Assembly (NCBI GenBank): GCA_025964575.1
Contig: JAOPYO010000174.1
Coordinates: 1 to 40,396, forward strand
DNA length: 40,396 nucleotides
Direction of reading: 5' to 3'
Source: Actinomycetes bacterium
GTDB lineage: Bacteria; Actinomycetota; Actinomycetes; Streptosporangiales; Streptosporangiaceae
How positions within the stretch are numbered: the stretch's first letter is position 1; each line of letters starts with the position of its first letter. Shown piece by piece: positions 31,947 to 40,396 of this stretch. The notes beneath the pieces were generated by a model that had not been told where the DNA came from, did no database searches, and saw nothing but the letters and a program-made list of their open reading frames with translations. A program made the position numbers and the translations under genes.

Positions 31947-34406
31947 ATGTCTGGGCTTTCCCTCTCCGGCCCGGCTGGCACAGAAGTAGATCTCGTTGGT
32001 GGCGACCTCACCCTGGTCGTCATCGTCGGCGTGATCGCGCTTCTGGCGCTGGCCGTCGCTGGAGGACTCGTACGAGAGGTGCTGGCCGCAGGCCAAGGCA
32101 CCGAGAAGATGCAAGAGATCGCCCAAGCCGTACAAGAGGGCGCCAGCGCGTACCTCAAACGCCAGTTCCGTACGGTCGGCATCTTTGTGGTGCTGATCCC
32201 GTTCCTGCTCCTGCTGCTGCCCGCGGATTCCACGGGTGTACGGATCGGGCGCTCGATCTTCTTCGTCGTGGGGGCGTTGTTCTCCGCGATCACCGGCTTC
32301 ACCGGAATGTGGCTCGCCGTGCGAGGCAACGTCCGGGTGGCGGCCGCCGCCAGGGACGCCGAGAGTGGCGGTGAGAAGCGGGCGATGAGGCTCGCCTTCC
32401 GCACCGGCGGTGTGGCCGGGATGTTCACCGTCGGGCTCGGCCTGTTCGGTGCCGCTGTCGTCGTTTTCACCTACAAGGGTGATGCGCCCGGTGTGCTGGA
32501 GGGCTTCGGTTTCGGCGCGGCGCTCCTCGCCATGTTCATGCGAGTCGGTGGTGGGATCTTCACTAAGGCCGCCGACGTCGGTGCCGACCTGGTCGGCAAG
32601 GTTGAACAAGGGATCCCCGAGGACGATCCGCGCAACGCGGCGACCATCGCCGACAACGTGGGCGACAACGTCGGCGACTGTGCGGGCATGGCCGCGGACC
32701 TCTTTGAGTCCTACGCGGTGATGCTGGTCGCCGCGCTGATCCTCGGCAAGGCCGCCTTCGGCACCGAGGGTCTGGTCTTCCCGCTGATCGTGCCGATGAT
32801 CGGCGTGATCACCGCCGTGATAGGCATTTTCGCCGTCGCACCCCGGGACGGTGACCGTTCCGGCATGTCGGCCATCAACCGCGGCTTCTTCATCTCCGCG
32901 ATCATCTCGGCCGTGCTGGTCGCGGTGGCGGCCTTCCTCTACCTTCCATCGAAGTTCTCGGACCTGCACGGCGTCAACGCCACGATCAAGAACGACATGG
33001 CGGACGTCGATCCGCGGCTCGTCGCGATCGGCGCCGTGATCATCGGCATCGTGCTGGCCAGTGCCATCCAGCTGCTCACCGGCTACTTCACCGAGACCAC
33101 CCGCAAGCCGGTCAAGGAGGTCACCGAGAGCGCCAGGACGGGTGCGGCAACGGTCATCCTGTCCGGTATCGCGCTCGGCCTCGAGTCGGCGGTCTACTCG
33201 GCACTGCTGATCTGTGGCGCGATCTACGGCGCGTTCCTGCTGGGCTTCGGCAACGCGACGGTCGCGCTGTTCGCGGTCGCCATGGCCGGCACCGGACTGC
33301 TCACCACGGTCGGTGTCATCGTGTCGATGGACACCTTCGGCCCGGTCTCCGACAACGCCCAGGGCATCGCGGAGATGTCCGGCGACGTCACGGGCGAGGG
33401 CGCGAAGGTGCTGGAGCGCCTCGACGCGGTCGGCAACACGACCAAGGCGATCACCAAGGGCATCGCGATCGCCACGGCCGTGCTCGCGGCGACCGCACTG
33501 TTCGGTTCGTTCCGTACGACCGTCGAAGCCGAGCTCGCCGGCGCGTCCGACAGTGTGAAGAACGCGCTTGGCACCTTCAAGGTTTTCAGCCTGTCGATCG
33601 ACTCGCCCAACGTGCTCATCGGATTGATCATCGGCGCATCGGTGGTCTTCCTGTTCTCCGGTCTGGCCATCATGGCGGTGGGCCGGGCGGCAGGCCGGGT
33701 GGTAGTAGAGGTGCGGAACCAGTTCCGCGAGCACCCCGGGATCATGGACTACACGGAGAAGCCCGACTATCAGGCCGTGGTCGACATCTGCACTCGGGAC
33801 GCGCAGCGTGAGCTGGCCACCCCGGGCCTGCTGGCCATCCTGACCCCGATCGCGGTCGGCTTCGCCCTCGGCTACGCCCCACTCGGCGCCTACCTGGCCG
33901 GAGCGATCGCGGCGGGCACGCTGATGGCGGTGTTCCTGTCCAACTCGGGTGGGGCATGGGACAACGCCAAGAAGCTCGTGGAGGAGGGCTATCTCGGCGG
34001 GAAGGGCTCCGAGGCGCACGCCGCCACGGTGATCGGCGACACGGTCGGTGACCCGTTCAAGGACACCGCCGGCCCGGCGATCAACCCGTTGATCAAGGTG
34101 ATGAACCTGGTCGCCCTGCTCATCGCGCAGGCCGTGGTCACCTACGCTGACAATGTTCCGCTGCGCGTCGGTGTGACCGTCGTGGCGGTCGGCGTGGTGG
34201 TCGGCTCGATCATCATCTCCAAGCGACGTGCCGGTTCGCTGGGTTCCGACGCCGAGGAGTCTTCGGCCGCCGCGCCGCAGGTCCCGGATGGCGCCGCCAA
34301 GGAGGTCCCGGCGCCGGCCGAGTCTCCGGTCGAGACGATCGAGGACCAGCAGGCAACCGCTGCCGATGAGTCCGGCCGTGAGGCGGAGTCCGCCAGCAAG
34401 ACCTGA
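31947..34406 (+). CDS. hppA: Proton-translocating pyrophosphatase, K+-independent
   Basis: 819 aa, about 16 predicted membrane helices. The active-site block includes [30 protein letters not shown] and a C-terminal [17 protein letters not shown]. At the position that separates the two subfamilies the sequence is [10 protein letters not shown]: lysine here marks the K+-independent type. Couples pyrophosphate hydrolysis to proton export across the cell membrane. A ~65-residue Ala/Glu/Ser-rich C-terminal tail is extra to the core. ATG 31947 follows GAGGAGGA. Confidence 0.96.
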   Translation: MSGLSLSGPAGTEVDLVGGDLTLVVIVGVIALLALAVAGGLVREVLAAGQGTEKMQEIAQAVQEGASAYLKRQFRTVGIFVVLIPFLLLLLPADSTGVRIGRSIFFVVGALFSAITGFTGMWLAVRGNVRVAAAARDAESGGEKRAMRLAFRTGGVAGMFTVGLGLFGAAVVVFTYKGDAPGVLEGFGFGAALLAMFMRVGGGIFTKAADVGADLVGKVEQGIPEDDPRNAATIADNVGDNVGDCAGMAADLFESYAVMLVAALILGKAAFGTEGLVFPLIVPMIGVITAVIGIFAVAPRDGDRSGMSAINRGFFISAIISAVLVAVAAFLYLPSKFSDLHGVNATIKNDMADVDPRLVAIGAVIIGIVLASAIQLLTGYFTETTRKPVKEVTESARTGAATVILSGIALGLESAVYSALLICGAIYGAFLLGFGNATVALFAVAMAGTGLLTTVGVIVSMDTFGPVSDNAQGIAEMSGDVTGEGAKVLERLDAVGNTTKAITKGIAIATAVLAATALFGSFRTTVEAELAGASDSVKNALGTFKVFSLSIDSPNVLIGLIIGASVVFLFSGLAIMAVGRAAGRVVVEVRNQFREHPGIMDYTEKPDYQAVVDICTRDAQRELATPGLLAILTPIAVGFALGYAPLGAYLAGAIAAGTLMAVFLSNSGGAWDNAKKLVEEGYLGGKGSEAHAATVIGDTVGDPFKDTAGPAINPLIKVMNLVALLIAQAVVTYADNVPLRVGVTVVAVGVVVGSIIISKRRAGSLGSDAEESSAAAPQVPDGAAKEVPAPAESPVETIEDQQATAADESGREAESASKT

Positions 34407-34427
34407 GTAACACGTCGGTAGACGGAG

Positions 34428-34456
34428 GGAGCCGGTGGCCGGGTGCCACCGGCTCC
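34428..34456 (+). terminator. Terminator after hppA
   Basis: A perfect 12-bp stem (34428-34439 with 34445-34456) and 5-nt loop followed by TTCT. Confidence 0.85.
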
Positions 34457-34506
34457 TTCTGCTCAGGTACGGTCGAACAGCAGCAATAGTCGAGGGAGAC
34501 AGAGCG

Positions 34507-34641
34507 ATGAGCAGTGAGAAGAAGCCGATGTCGGGCGCAAAGGGATTCACCATCGTCGTCGGGGCGATGTTCGGCGTGATCATCGCACTCTGGGTCATCG
34601 GCTACTTCCTGTCGCCTCACGGCCTCGCACCTCAGCGCTGA
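34507..34641 (+). CDS. Small single-pass membrane protein
   Basis: 44 aa: a polar N-terminus (MSSEKKPMSGAKG) and one hydrophobic segment (FTIVVGAMFGVIIALWVIGYFL), then a short tail. GGGAG lies at a workable distance before ATG 34507. Encoded 3 bp before the SixA-type phosphatase, so likely co-transcribed. Family not recognised; too short for confident homology by eye. Confidence 0.6.
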   Translation: MSSEKKPMSGAKGFTIVVGAMFGVIIALWVIGYFLSPHGLAPQR

Positions 34642-34644
34642 TCC

Positions 34645-35124
34645 ATGCCGACCCTGATCGTCCTGCGCCATGCCAAGGCCGTGCACACCCTCGGCCTGGC
34701 CGACCTCGAACGGTCTCTCACCGATCGGGGCAGGAAGGATGCCGCCGCCGCGGGCGACTGGCTGCGAGCCCAGGGGCTGCTCCCTGAGCGGGTGCTCTGC
34801 TCGACCTCGGAGCGGACCCGGGAGACCCTTGAGCGGCTGAGCCTCGATGCCCCGGTGTCCTACGAGCCGGGAATCTATGACAACGACGTCGACACGCTGC
34901 TGGACCTGATCCGCCAGACCGGCGACGTAGGGACCCTGCTGCTCATCGGGCACAACCCGTCGTTCCATCAGCTCGTCTTCGATCTGACCGGGAGCGACCC
35001 CGAGACCTTCCCGACCTCTGCGCTCGCAGTGATCGAACTGGCGGGCGGCTGGGCCGAGACCTGGCCCGGTGCCGGCCGTACCACGGTGCTCTGGACCCCC
35101 AAGAGCGGCCCGCACATGTCCTAG
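34645..35124 (+). CDS. SixA-type histidine phosphatase
   Basis: 159 aa. LRHAKA near residue 7 carries the catalytic His of the RHG/RHA motif, and the second His is in LLIGHNPS. Short length without a lid domain fits SixA, which dephosphorylates phosphohistidine on histidine-containing transfer proteins; the actinobacterial substrate is unknown. ATG 34645 has no obvious ribosome-binding site and may be coupled to the small membrane protein. Confidence 0.88.
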   Translation: MPTLIVLRHAKAVHTLGLADLERSLTDRGRKDAAAAGDWLRAQGLLPERVLCSTSERTRETLERLSLDAPVSYEPGIYDNDVDTLLDLIRQTGDVGTLLLIGHNPSFHQLVFDLTGSDPETFPTSALAVIELAGGWAETWPGAGRTTVLWTPKSGPHMS

Positions 35125-35184
35125 GAGCTGTCGGCCGCCGTATTGTGGATCTGGGGAAACTCACCAGACCGGGGGTCCGCGGCA

Positions 35185-37329
35185 GTGGAGGGTTCGCTCG
35201 TTGAGCGGGGTCGCCGGCTCTTCACCACGGTGGAAGGCCAGGCTCTGCCGGTTCGAGGGCTGACCGCCGCCGTCGCCGTAGGCCTTCCGCTCCTGGTCGG
35301 CACCTTCACCGGTCATCCCTACACCGGTCTGGTCGCGGCGCTCGGCGCCTACCTGGCCGCTTTTCGTTTTCCGCTGGGGACCTATGGAGAGAAGGCCCGG
35401 AGCCTGGGCGGTGTCCTCACCGCGATCGCCGGGGGCTCGCTGATCGGAGGGCTGCTCAGTGGCCATCACTGGATCGCCGTCGTGGTCGTGCCCTGCGTGC
35501 TCTTCGTCGGTTCGGCGGTCCCGCGGCTTGGGATCACCTTCGGCCTGGCGACCCTCTTCGCCTTCATCCGTCCGACCACCGAGAACTTCGTACGCGACGG
35601 GCTGGTTGAGCTCTCCGGAGCCCTTTTCCTGGGTGTGCTCATCATGGCGCCTTGGCCGGGGCGGCGGCTGCGTCCGATGCGCGAGTCACTCGCGGCGGTG
35701 GCCGAGGCGTTGGCCGAGGCACTCGGCGTAGTGACGGCCCAGCCGGGAGCTCTGGAGTGGGAGGAGCGCAGGACGGCCGCCTCGGCGGCGATAGCCGGGG
35801 CCAGGGCCACCTACGCCCTCTACAACGTGAGCAACGAAGACAATCGGCCGCAGCGGCTCCTCAATACGCTATCCAGGATCTCCCGAGAGATCGTGGCGTT
35901 GCGGGCCCTGATCGAGGCCGAGGCGGTCTATCCGTTGCGGCACAACGCCGATGCCGAGATCAGGGCGGCGGTCGCGGTCCTCGCGGCCCGGTTGCGCCCG
36001 GTCGCGGAGGCGATCGAAACGAGTGCGGAAGGATCCTGGCCGGAGGCCGATGCGCTCGCCACTCAGCGGCTGATCGACCGGGAGGCGAAGATCCGGCGGG
36101 CGACCTTCAAAGGGGAGGAGGATCTGGTCGCACTGGCCCTGGTGGCCCAGGTGCGGCGTTCTCTGCAGCGCATCGGCACTTCGATCGACTCCGCCGGCCG
36201 TATCGTGGCCGACGGCATCACCATCCGCCCCTCGTTGCGGCTTCCCGATGCCCCGCATCCCTCCTCGTGGTGGGAGGGTCTGGCGTCGGCGATCCGAACC
36301 CGGCCGGGGCTCTACCTGCAGGCTCTGCGCGTGAGTGTCGCGGGGCTAGTGGCCATGGTGATCTGGGTCGGGTTTGATGTGCCGCACGGTTACTGGCTGC
36401 TCATTACCGCGGTCATCTGCCTGCAGGGCACGTATGGCGAGACGGTCGAGATGGTCGTCCAGCGGATCGGAGGCGGCGCACTCGGTGGGGTGCTCGCCGC
36501 GGTGCTGCTATCACTCGCCCCTGGAAAGACGGCGCTGGCACTGATCATCGTCTGTATGGTCTGGATCGCCTTCACGCTCCGCCCGATCAACTACACGGTG
36601 TGGACGTTCTCCCTGACACCGCTGATCATGATGATTCTGGACTTCGGTGCGCCGGTGCCGTGGAGCGAGGCGGTCATCCGCATTTTCCTGAACATCGGTG
36701 GTGGCGTGCTGGCGGTGCTGGCGGCCCGGCTGCTCTGGCCCTCGGCCGGGGTGCACGACCCCTCCGCACTGTTCGCCCGGCTCTCCGGCTCGCTTGGTGC
36801 GCTGGTCCGGGTCGCGGCCGCGCCGGCCGAGGAGGCACCGCCACTGATCGCTTCCCTGCAGTCTGCGCGGAAGGCGACGGAGGAGGTCGCCGATATGGCG
36901 AGGCGGCTCGCCCATCATCCGGTGCCCGACCTGGAACGGGTCGCGCGGCTTCGCGAGGCGGTTGCGGCGGCGCAGCGGATCCGGGATCACGTGATCACGG
37001 TGACCGGCATGTCCCGCGCGGAACCCGGCGAGGCGGGTCCGGTGACCTCGATCCTCAACCAGGTCGCCGACCATCTCGAGGAGACGGCGAGTGCGCTGCA
37101 GGTGGGTGACAGCTCGCTGCCCATACTGGATCTCGACGATCTGCTCGCCGACCTCGACGAGCATCTCTCCTCGCTGGCCAAGCAGCGCCGGGCCGAGGTC
37201 ATCGCGGGGATGACCCCGGAGGAGACCACCCCGCTGCGTCGGGACCTGCTGAGCGCAGCGGCCGTGCGGCACGCGCTGCGGGGGCTGCGCGCCGACGTGA
37301 GCGACCTGACCACGGCGCTGAGCCGCTGA
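35185..37329 (+). CDS. FUSC-family membrane transporter
   Basis: 714 aa from GTG 35185; TTG 35143 would add 14 residues. Two blocks of membrane helices (~15-160 and ~390-520) are each followed by a soluble helical domain, the layout of YccS/FUSC (aromatic acid exporter) proteins. The second block starts GLYLQALRVSVAGLVAMVIW and contains HGYWLLITAVICLQGTYGETVEMVVQRIGGGALGG, a typical FUSC repeat signature. Substrate is not predictable. Convergent with the ROK gene across a palindromic repeat. Confidence 0.87.
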   Translation: MEGSLVERGRRLFTTVEGQALPVRGLTAAVAVGLPLLVGTFTGHPYTGLVAALGAYLAAFRFPLGTYGEKARSLGGVLTAIAGGSLIGGLLSGHHWIAVVVVPCVLFVGSAVPRLGITFGLATLFAFIRPTTENFVRDGLVELSGALFLGVLIMAPWPGRRLRPMRESLAAVAEALAEALGVVTAQPGALEWEERRTAASAAIAGARATYALYNVSNEDNRPQRLLNTLSRISREIVALRALIEAEAVYPLRHNADAEIRAAVAVLAARLRPVAEAIETSAEGSWPEADALATQRLIDREAKIRRATFKGEEDLVALALVAQVRRSLQRIGTSIDSAGRIVADGITIRPSLRLPDAPHPSSWWEGLASAIRTRPGLYLQALRVSVAGLVAMVIWVGFDVPHGYWLLITAVICLQGTYGETVEMVVQRIGGGALGGVLAAVLLSLAPGKTALALIIVCMVWIAFTLRPINYTVWTFSLTPLIMMILDFGAPVPWSEAVIRIFLNIGGGVLAVLAARLLWPSAGVHDPSALFARLSGSLGALVRVAAAPAEEAPPLIASLQSARKATEEVADMARRLAHHPVPDLERVARLREAVAAAQRIRDHVITVTGMSRAEPGEAGPVTSILNQVADHLEETASALQVGDSSLPILDLDDLLADLDEHLSSLAKQRRAEVIAGMTPEETTPLRRDLLSAAAVRHALRGLRADVSDLTTALSR

Positions 37330-37337
37330 GCCTGTGA

Positions 37338-37402
37338 GGGCGGGTCCGTGGATCTCGTTCGTCGCGAGGGGCGCCGTGTAGCCAGATCTACGGGACACGC
37401 CC
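37338..37402. repeat. Palindromic repeat, copy 2, in a convergent gap
   Basis: Arms 37338-37355 and 37384-37402 pair at 16 of 19 positions around a 28-nt loop and abut the ROK stop codon. The right arm matches 10068-10086 at 18 of 19 positions. Confidence 0.7.
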
Positions 37403-38611
37403 CTAGCCGGTGGTGCGGGCGAGGACTTCCAGCGGGCTGGTGAGCACTTCGGAGAAGGCCAGTTCGGCGGCGCCGACCAGGGTCGCGTCATCGCCCAGGG
37501 CGGGGGTACGGAGCCGTACCGTCTCGCGGGAGACGGCCAGCACGTTGGTCCTCATGCGGCTGCGCACCTGGGCGGCGGACCCGAGATAGATCTCCCGTAG
37601 CATCCCCCCGAAGATCACCAATCCGGGGTTGAAGACGTTGACAAGGTTGGCGACCCCGATGCCGAGCCAGTCGCCGACCCGGTGCAGGGCGTCGCGCGCG
37701 ACGAAATCGCCCCGATCGGCCGCGTCCACGACAGCGCGGACCGCTTCCCGGCCGATGAGGTCCGGCATTTCGTGCCGGCCGGCGGCGGTGAGCAGTGCCC
37801 GTTCGCCGACCTCAGCCTCCAGGCAACCCCTGGACCCGCAGCCGCAGACCAGCCCGTCGGGGTTGACCACCATGTGGCCGACCTCGCCGCCGTAGCCGCC
37901 TTCGCCGCCGAGCAGTTTGCCGCCGACGATGATCCCGCCGCCGATGCCCACGTCCCCATGCAGGTAGATCAGGTTCTGGAAGCCGATGCCCGCGCCACGC
38001 TCATGCTCGGCCAGCGCGCCCAGATTGCCGTCGTTGCCGACGGAGACGGGCAGCCCGAGGTCCAGCTTGCGGTCGAGTGCCTCGCCGAACGACTGGTCCA
38101 CCCAGCCGATGTTGGGTCCGAACCGGATCATGCCGTCCGTTCGCCGCACCACGCCGCAGACGGCCGCTCCCACCCCCACGCACACCGTGTCGGGTTTCGC
38201 CTTCCGGACCATCTGCCGGGCGAAGCCGACGAGCACCTCGACCACGTCGTCGAGCTCGAATCCCTCGCGAGCCCGTACCGTCTCTCGGTGGTCCAGGATC
38301 ACCCCGCCCAGCCCGATCCGTGCCGCGACCAGGCGGTCCACCCCGACGTCGAAAGCCAGTACGTACACGCGGGTGGACTCGGGACGGACAACCAGCGACG
38401 GTCGTCCGGCCTTGCCGGTCTCCTTCGGCAGCTCCTCGCGCACCAGGCCCGCAGCGGTCAGGTCCGCCGTCAGCGCCATGATGGTGCTGCGGTTGAGTCC
38501 CATCCGGTCGGCGAGCACGGCCCGCGAGGCGGGACCGCCCAGATGGACGTGGCGCAGCAGAGTGCCGAGATTGTGCCGGCGGATCTCCTCCTGTGAGGGA
38601 CCGGCTCGCAT
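37403..38611 (-). CDS. ROK-family transcriptional regulator
   Basis: 402 aa. An N-terminal winged helix (~8-70, LADRMGLNRSTIMALTADLTAAGLV) joins a ROK sugar-kinase-like domain with VGNDGN, GIGGGIIVGG, GGEVGHM and the zinc motif CGCGSRGCLE. NagC/XylR-type repressor whose effector is probably the sugar carried by the adjoining ABC transporter. It lies 38 bp downstream of the permease gene in the same direction and is probably in that operon. ATG 38611. Confidence 0.92.
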   Translation of the reverse strand: MRAGPSQEEIRRHNLGTLLRHVHLGGPASRAVLADRMGLNRSTIMALTADLTAAGLVREELPKETGKAGRPSLVVRPESTRVYVLAFDVGVDRLVAARIGLGGVILDHRETVRAREGFELDDVVEVLVGFARQMVRKAKPDTVCVGVGAAVCGVVRRTDGMIRFGPNIGWVDQSFGEALDRKLDLGLPVSVGNDGNLGALAEHERGAGIGFQNLIYLHGDVGIGGGIIVGGKLLGGEGGYGGEVGHMVVNPDGLVCGCGSRGCLEAEVGERALLTAAGRHEMPDLIGREAVRAVVDAADRGDFVARDALHRVGDWLGIGVANLVNVFNPGLVIFGGMLREIYLGSAAQVRSRMRTNVLAVSRETVRLRTPALGDDATLVGAAELAFSEVLTSPLEVLARTTG

Positions 38612-38649
38612 TATTCGCCTGTTCTTGTCTCGGGGGTGTCAGGGGGGTG

Positions 38650-39900
38650 TCAACGGAGTCCGGTAGCCGCGGCGCGCCTCCGAGACAGGGCGTCGACCCC
38701 GGCGGCCAGCAGCAGGACGGATCCCGTCACGATGTATTTGACGCCCGCGCTGTAACCCATGAGACCCATGCCGTTGTCGATCACAGCCACCACAGCGCCA
38801 CCCAGGACGGCGTCGAGCACCCGGCCCTTGCCGCCGAAGAGGCTCGTACCGCCGATGACCGCGGCACCCACGGCGTAGAGCAGCACGTTGCTGCCGCCGG
38901 TGTTCGGGTCGACCGAGTTCGCGCGGGAGGCGGCGATGAGCCCGCCCACGGCCGCCATGGTCGAGCAGATCACGAACGCCGAAATGCGGATGGCGTCGAC
39001 GTTGATGCCCGCCCGGCGCGCGGCCTCCTTGTTACCGCCGACCGCGTAGAGGTGTCGGCCATAGGCGGTGCGGCGGAGCACGAACGTCCAGAGAAGCAGC
39101 AGTATGGCGATGATCGGCACGACGATGGGTACGCCCTTGAGCGAGACCACGATGGCGTTCCTGCTGCGCTCCAGGTTGAGCACGTAGACGGCGATCCCGC
39201 CGGCCACGGCGAGGCTCCCCACCCGGATCGCGATGAGCACCAGCGGGTCCGTGGTGAGTTCCCGCGCGGCCCGGCGACGGGCCCGCACCACCTGCAGCGC
39301 AGCGTAGGCCGCGACTCCTACCACGAGGACGAGCCAGCCGAGGAAGGGCGTGACGTTCTTGTTGGCGATGGCCAGGATCGTCTTGTCCTGGATGGAGATG
39401 TTGGAGCCGTTGTTCATCAGCGTCAGCATCACGCCCTGGAAGGCGAGGAAGCCCGCCAGGGTGACCACGAACGACGGGATGCCGAGCTTGGCGACCAGCA
39501 CGCCGAGCGCCAGCCCGATCAGTACGCCGGTCAGCAGCGAGACCACGACCGCCGTATACCACGGCCAGCCGTGCTCGGTCAGTAGCACCGCGAGTACGGC
39601 GGCGCAGACGCCGCTGGCGAATCCGGCCGACAGGTCGATCTCTCCGAGCAGCAGCACGAAGACCAGCCCCATGGCGATCACCGTGACAGCGGCGCCTTGG
39701 GTGAGCAGGTTGGCGAAGTTGCCGGAGGACAGGAAGACCGGCCGCAGGATCGAGAAGGTGGTACAGAGCACGACCAGGCCGAGGATGGCGGGCAGAGCGC
39801 CGATGTCGCCGCCGCGGATCCGCTCGAGGTAACCACGCACATGGGAGGTCAGAGGCGGAGAGGCCACACCGGCCGAGCTCTTCGTGGTGGCAACACTCAT
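38650..39900 (-). CDS. Sugar ABC transporter permease (XylH/RbsC family)
   Basis: 416 aa, about ten membrane helices. The motif region GEIDLSAGF, LGIPSFVVTLAGFLAFQGV and GGNKEAARRAGINVDAI, and the C-terminal GAAVIGGTSLFGGKG, identify the ribose/xylose-type permease family. ATG 39900 overlaps the stop of the ATPase gene (ATGA). An in-frame upstream extension lies inside the ATPase gene and is rejected. Length suits the XylH branch with its extra helices. Confidence 0.93.
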   Translation of the reverse strand: MSVATTKSSAGVASPPLTSHVRGYLERIRGGDIGALPAILGLVVLCTTFSILRPVFLSSGNFANLLTQGAAVTVIAMGLVFVLLLGEIDLSAGFASGVCAAVLAVLLTEHGWPWYTAVVVSLLTGVLIGLALGVLVAKLGIPSFVVTLAGFLAFQGVMLTLMNNGSNISIQDKTILAIANKNVTPFLGWLVLVVGVAAYAALQVVRARRRAARELTTDPLVLIAIRVGSLAVAGGIAVYVLNLERSRNAIVVSLKGVPIVVPIIAILLLLWTFVLRRTAYGRHLYAVGGNKEAARRAGINVDAIRISAFVICSTMAAVGGLIAASRANSVDPNTGGSNVLLYAVGAAVIGGTSLFGGKGRVLDAVLGGAVVAVIDNGMGLMGYSAGVKYIVTGSVLLLAAGVDALSRRRAAATGLR

Positions 39901-40396
39901 GGCTTGACTCCGTTGCTGTTCGCGAGGCCCAGGTCTCCGCTGCGGCCAGAGGTGATCAACTCCACGATCTGGGCGTGAGTGACGTCCGAGGTCTTGACTT
40001 GAGCGGCCATCCGGCCGAGGTAGAGGGAGGCGATGCGGTCGGAGACCGCGAACACGTCGTTCAGGTTGTGTGAGATCAGGATCACGGACAGGCCATTGTC
40101 GGCCAGCCGACGGACCAGTTCCAGCACTTGCGCGGTCTGGGCGACCCCGAGCGCGGCGGTCGGCTCGTCCAGGACCACGACCTTGCTGTTCCACAGGACG
40201 GCCTTGGCGATCGCGACGGTCTGCCGCTGGCCGCCGGACAGGCTCGACACCTGCTGGCGGATGGATTTCACCGTGCGCACCGAGAGCCCGTCGAGCGTCT
40301 TGGCCGCCATCTCCTCCATCGTCGCCTCGTCCAGGACCAGGCCGCTCTTGCGCTCCCGACCGAGGAACATGTTCTGCACGATGTCGAGGTTGTCGC
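39897..40396 (-). CDS. Sugar ABC transporter ATP-binding protein, 5' part beyond the window
   Basis: Partial: the last ~166 residues, running off the right edge in an open frame (DNLDIVQNMFLGRE at the edge). It has the signature LSGGQRQ, Walker B VVVLDEPTAALG and the switch histidine in LISHN. The Walker A is outside the window. The ending soon after the switch region suggests a single-domain XylG/FrcA-like ATPase, or the last domain of a longer one. A sugar-binding protein gene probably lies further upstream. Confidence 0.92.
   Translation of the reverse strand, partial: DNLDIVQNMFLGRERKSGLVLDEATMEEMAAKTLDGLSVRTVKSIRQQVSSLSGGQRQTVAIAKAVLWNSKVVVLDEPTAALGVAQTAQVLELVRRLADNGLSVILISHNLNDVFAVSDRIASLYLGRMAAQVKTSDVTHAQIVELITSGRSGDLGLANSNGVKP

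Noticed and set aside
31623..34598. 991-codon minus-strand open frame antisense to hppA
   Set aside because: His/Asp/Arg-rich shadow translation with no recognisable domain; hppA is unambiguous.

Overview
This is a chromosomal window from a high-GC Gram-positive actinobacterium. The evidence is roughly 70% GC by eye, frequent GTG/TTG starts, a WhiB-family regulator, BldG, an ECF sigma factor with a C-terminal extension, and a Tad pilus locus. Gene order matches two conserved actinobacterial blocks. The first is the whiB4 - ArsA-like ATPase pair - RidA - MBL - crp - nth - NUDIX - marP - epoxide hydrolase - holin - acs block (M. tuberculosis Rv3681c to Rv3667). The second is the ssd - tadABC - DUF4244 - TadE - TadG block (Rv3660c to Rv3654c) followed by the DUF1998 helicase (Rv3649). 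The adjoining bldG/anti-sigma pair and proton pyrophosphatase resemble the Streptomyces layout. I would guess Streptosporangiales, but the sequence alone does not fix the genus.

Region 1 (1-14.6 kb) is the conserved core. It holds wblA, two ArsA/GET3-like ATPases, an SPFH/slipin gene broken by one extra G, DUF4177, RidA, two NUDIX enzymes, an MBL hydrolase, Crp with a candidate autoregulatory site, endonuclease III, a MarP-type protease, DUF309, an epoxide hydrolase, a holin-like membrane protein and acetyl-CoA synthetase. A truncated NhaA antiporter C-terminus sits between acs and the holin-like gene. Several genes here have a TANNNT box 6-7 nt before the start codon and look leaderless.

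Region 2 (14.6-27.6 kb) is the Tad pilus region. A Fic-like protein with a ruined active site is followed by about 1 kb of strongly structured noncoding DNA, at the position where mycobacteria carry the Ms1/MTS2823 RNA. Then come ssd, tadA, tadB and tadC. The normally adjacent pilin-like DUF4244, TadE and TadG genes are separated from tadC by about 3.7 kb. That stretch carries a secreted thaumatin-like protein and a convergent one-piece protein joining an ECF sigma factor, a zinc-binding anti-sigma-like motif, a membrane segment and an extracellular GH128-type glycosidase. The module is bracketed by two ~75-bp direct repeats of about 85% identity, which contain DnaA-box-like nonamers. Exact TTATCCACA boxes recur through the locus, including a near-perfect inverted pair inside tadC. 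Both module proteins belong to families associated with beta-1,3-glucan, so a surface system that senses or attacks fungal or other glucan walls alongside the pilus is the most interesting hypothesis here. A membrane-anchored FN3 protein closes the region.

Region 3 (27.6-40.4 kb) has a LapA-like membrane protein and an MrfA-like helicase. These are followed by bldG with a HATPase partner, the K+-independent proton pyrophosphatase hppA, a small membrane protein, a SixA-type phosphatase and a FUSC-family transporter. The window ends in a sugar ABC transporter operon (ATPase, cut by the window end; permease; ROK regulator). A 19-bp sequence with palindromic partner arms is shared by two convergent gene gaps, at about 10.05 kb and 37.37 kb. 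No rRNA, tRNA, CRISPR array or intact insertion sequence was seen.
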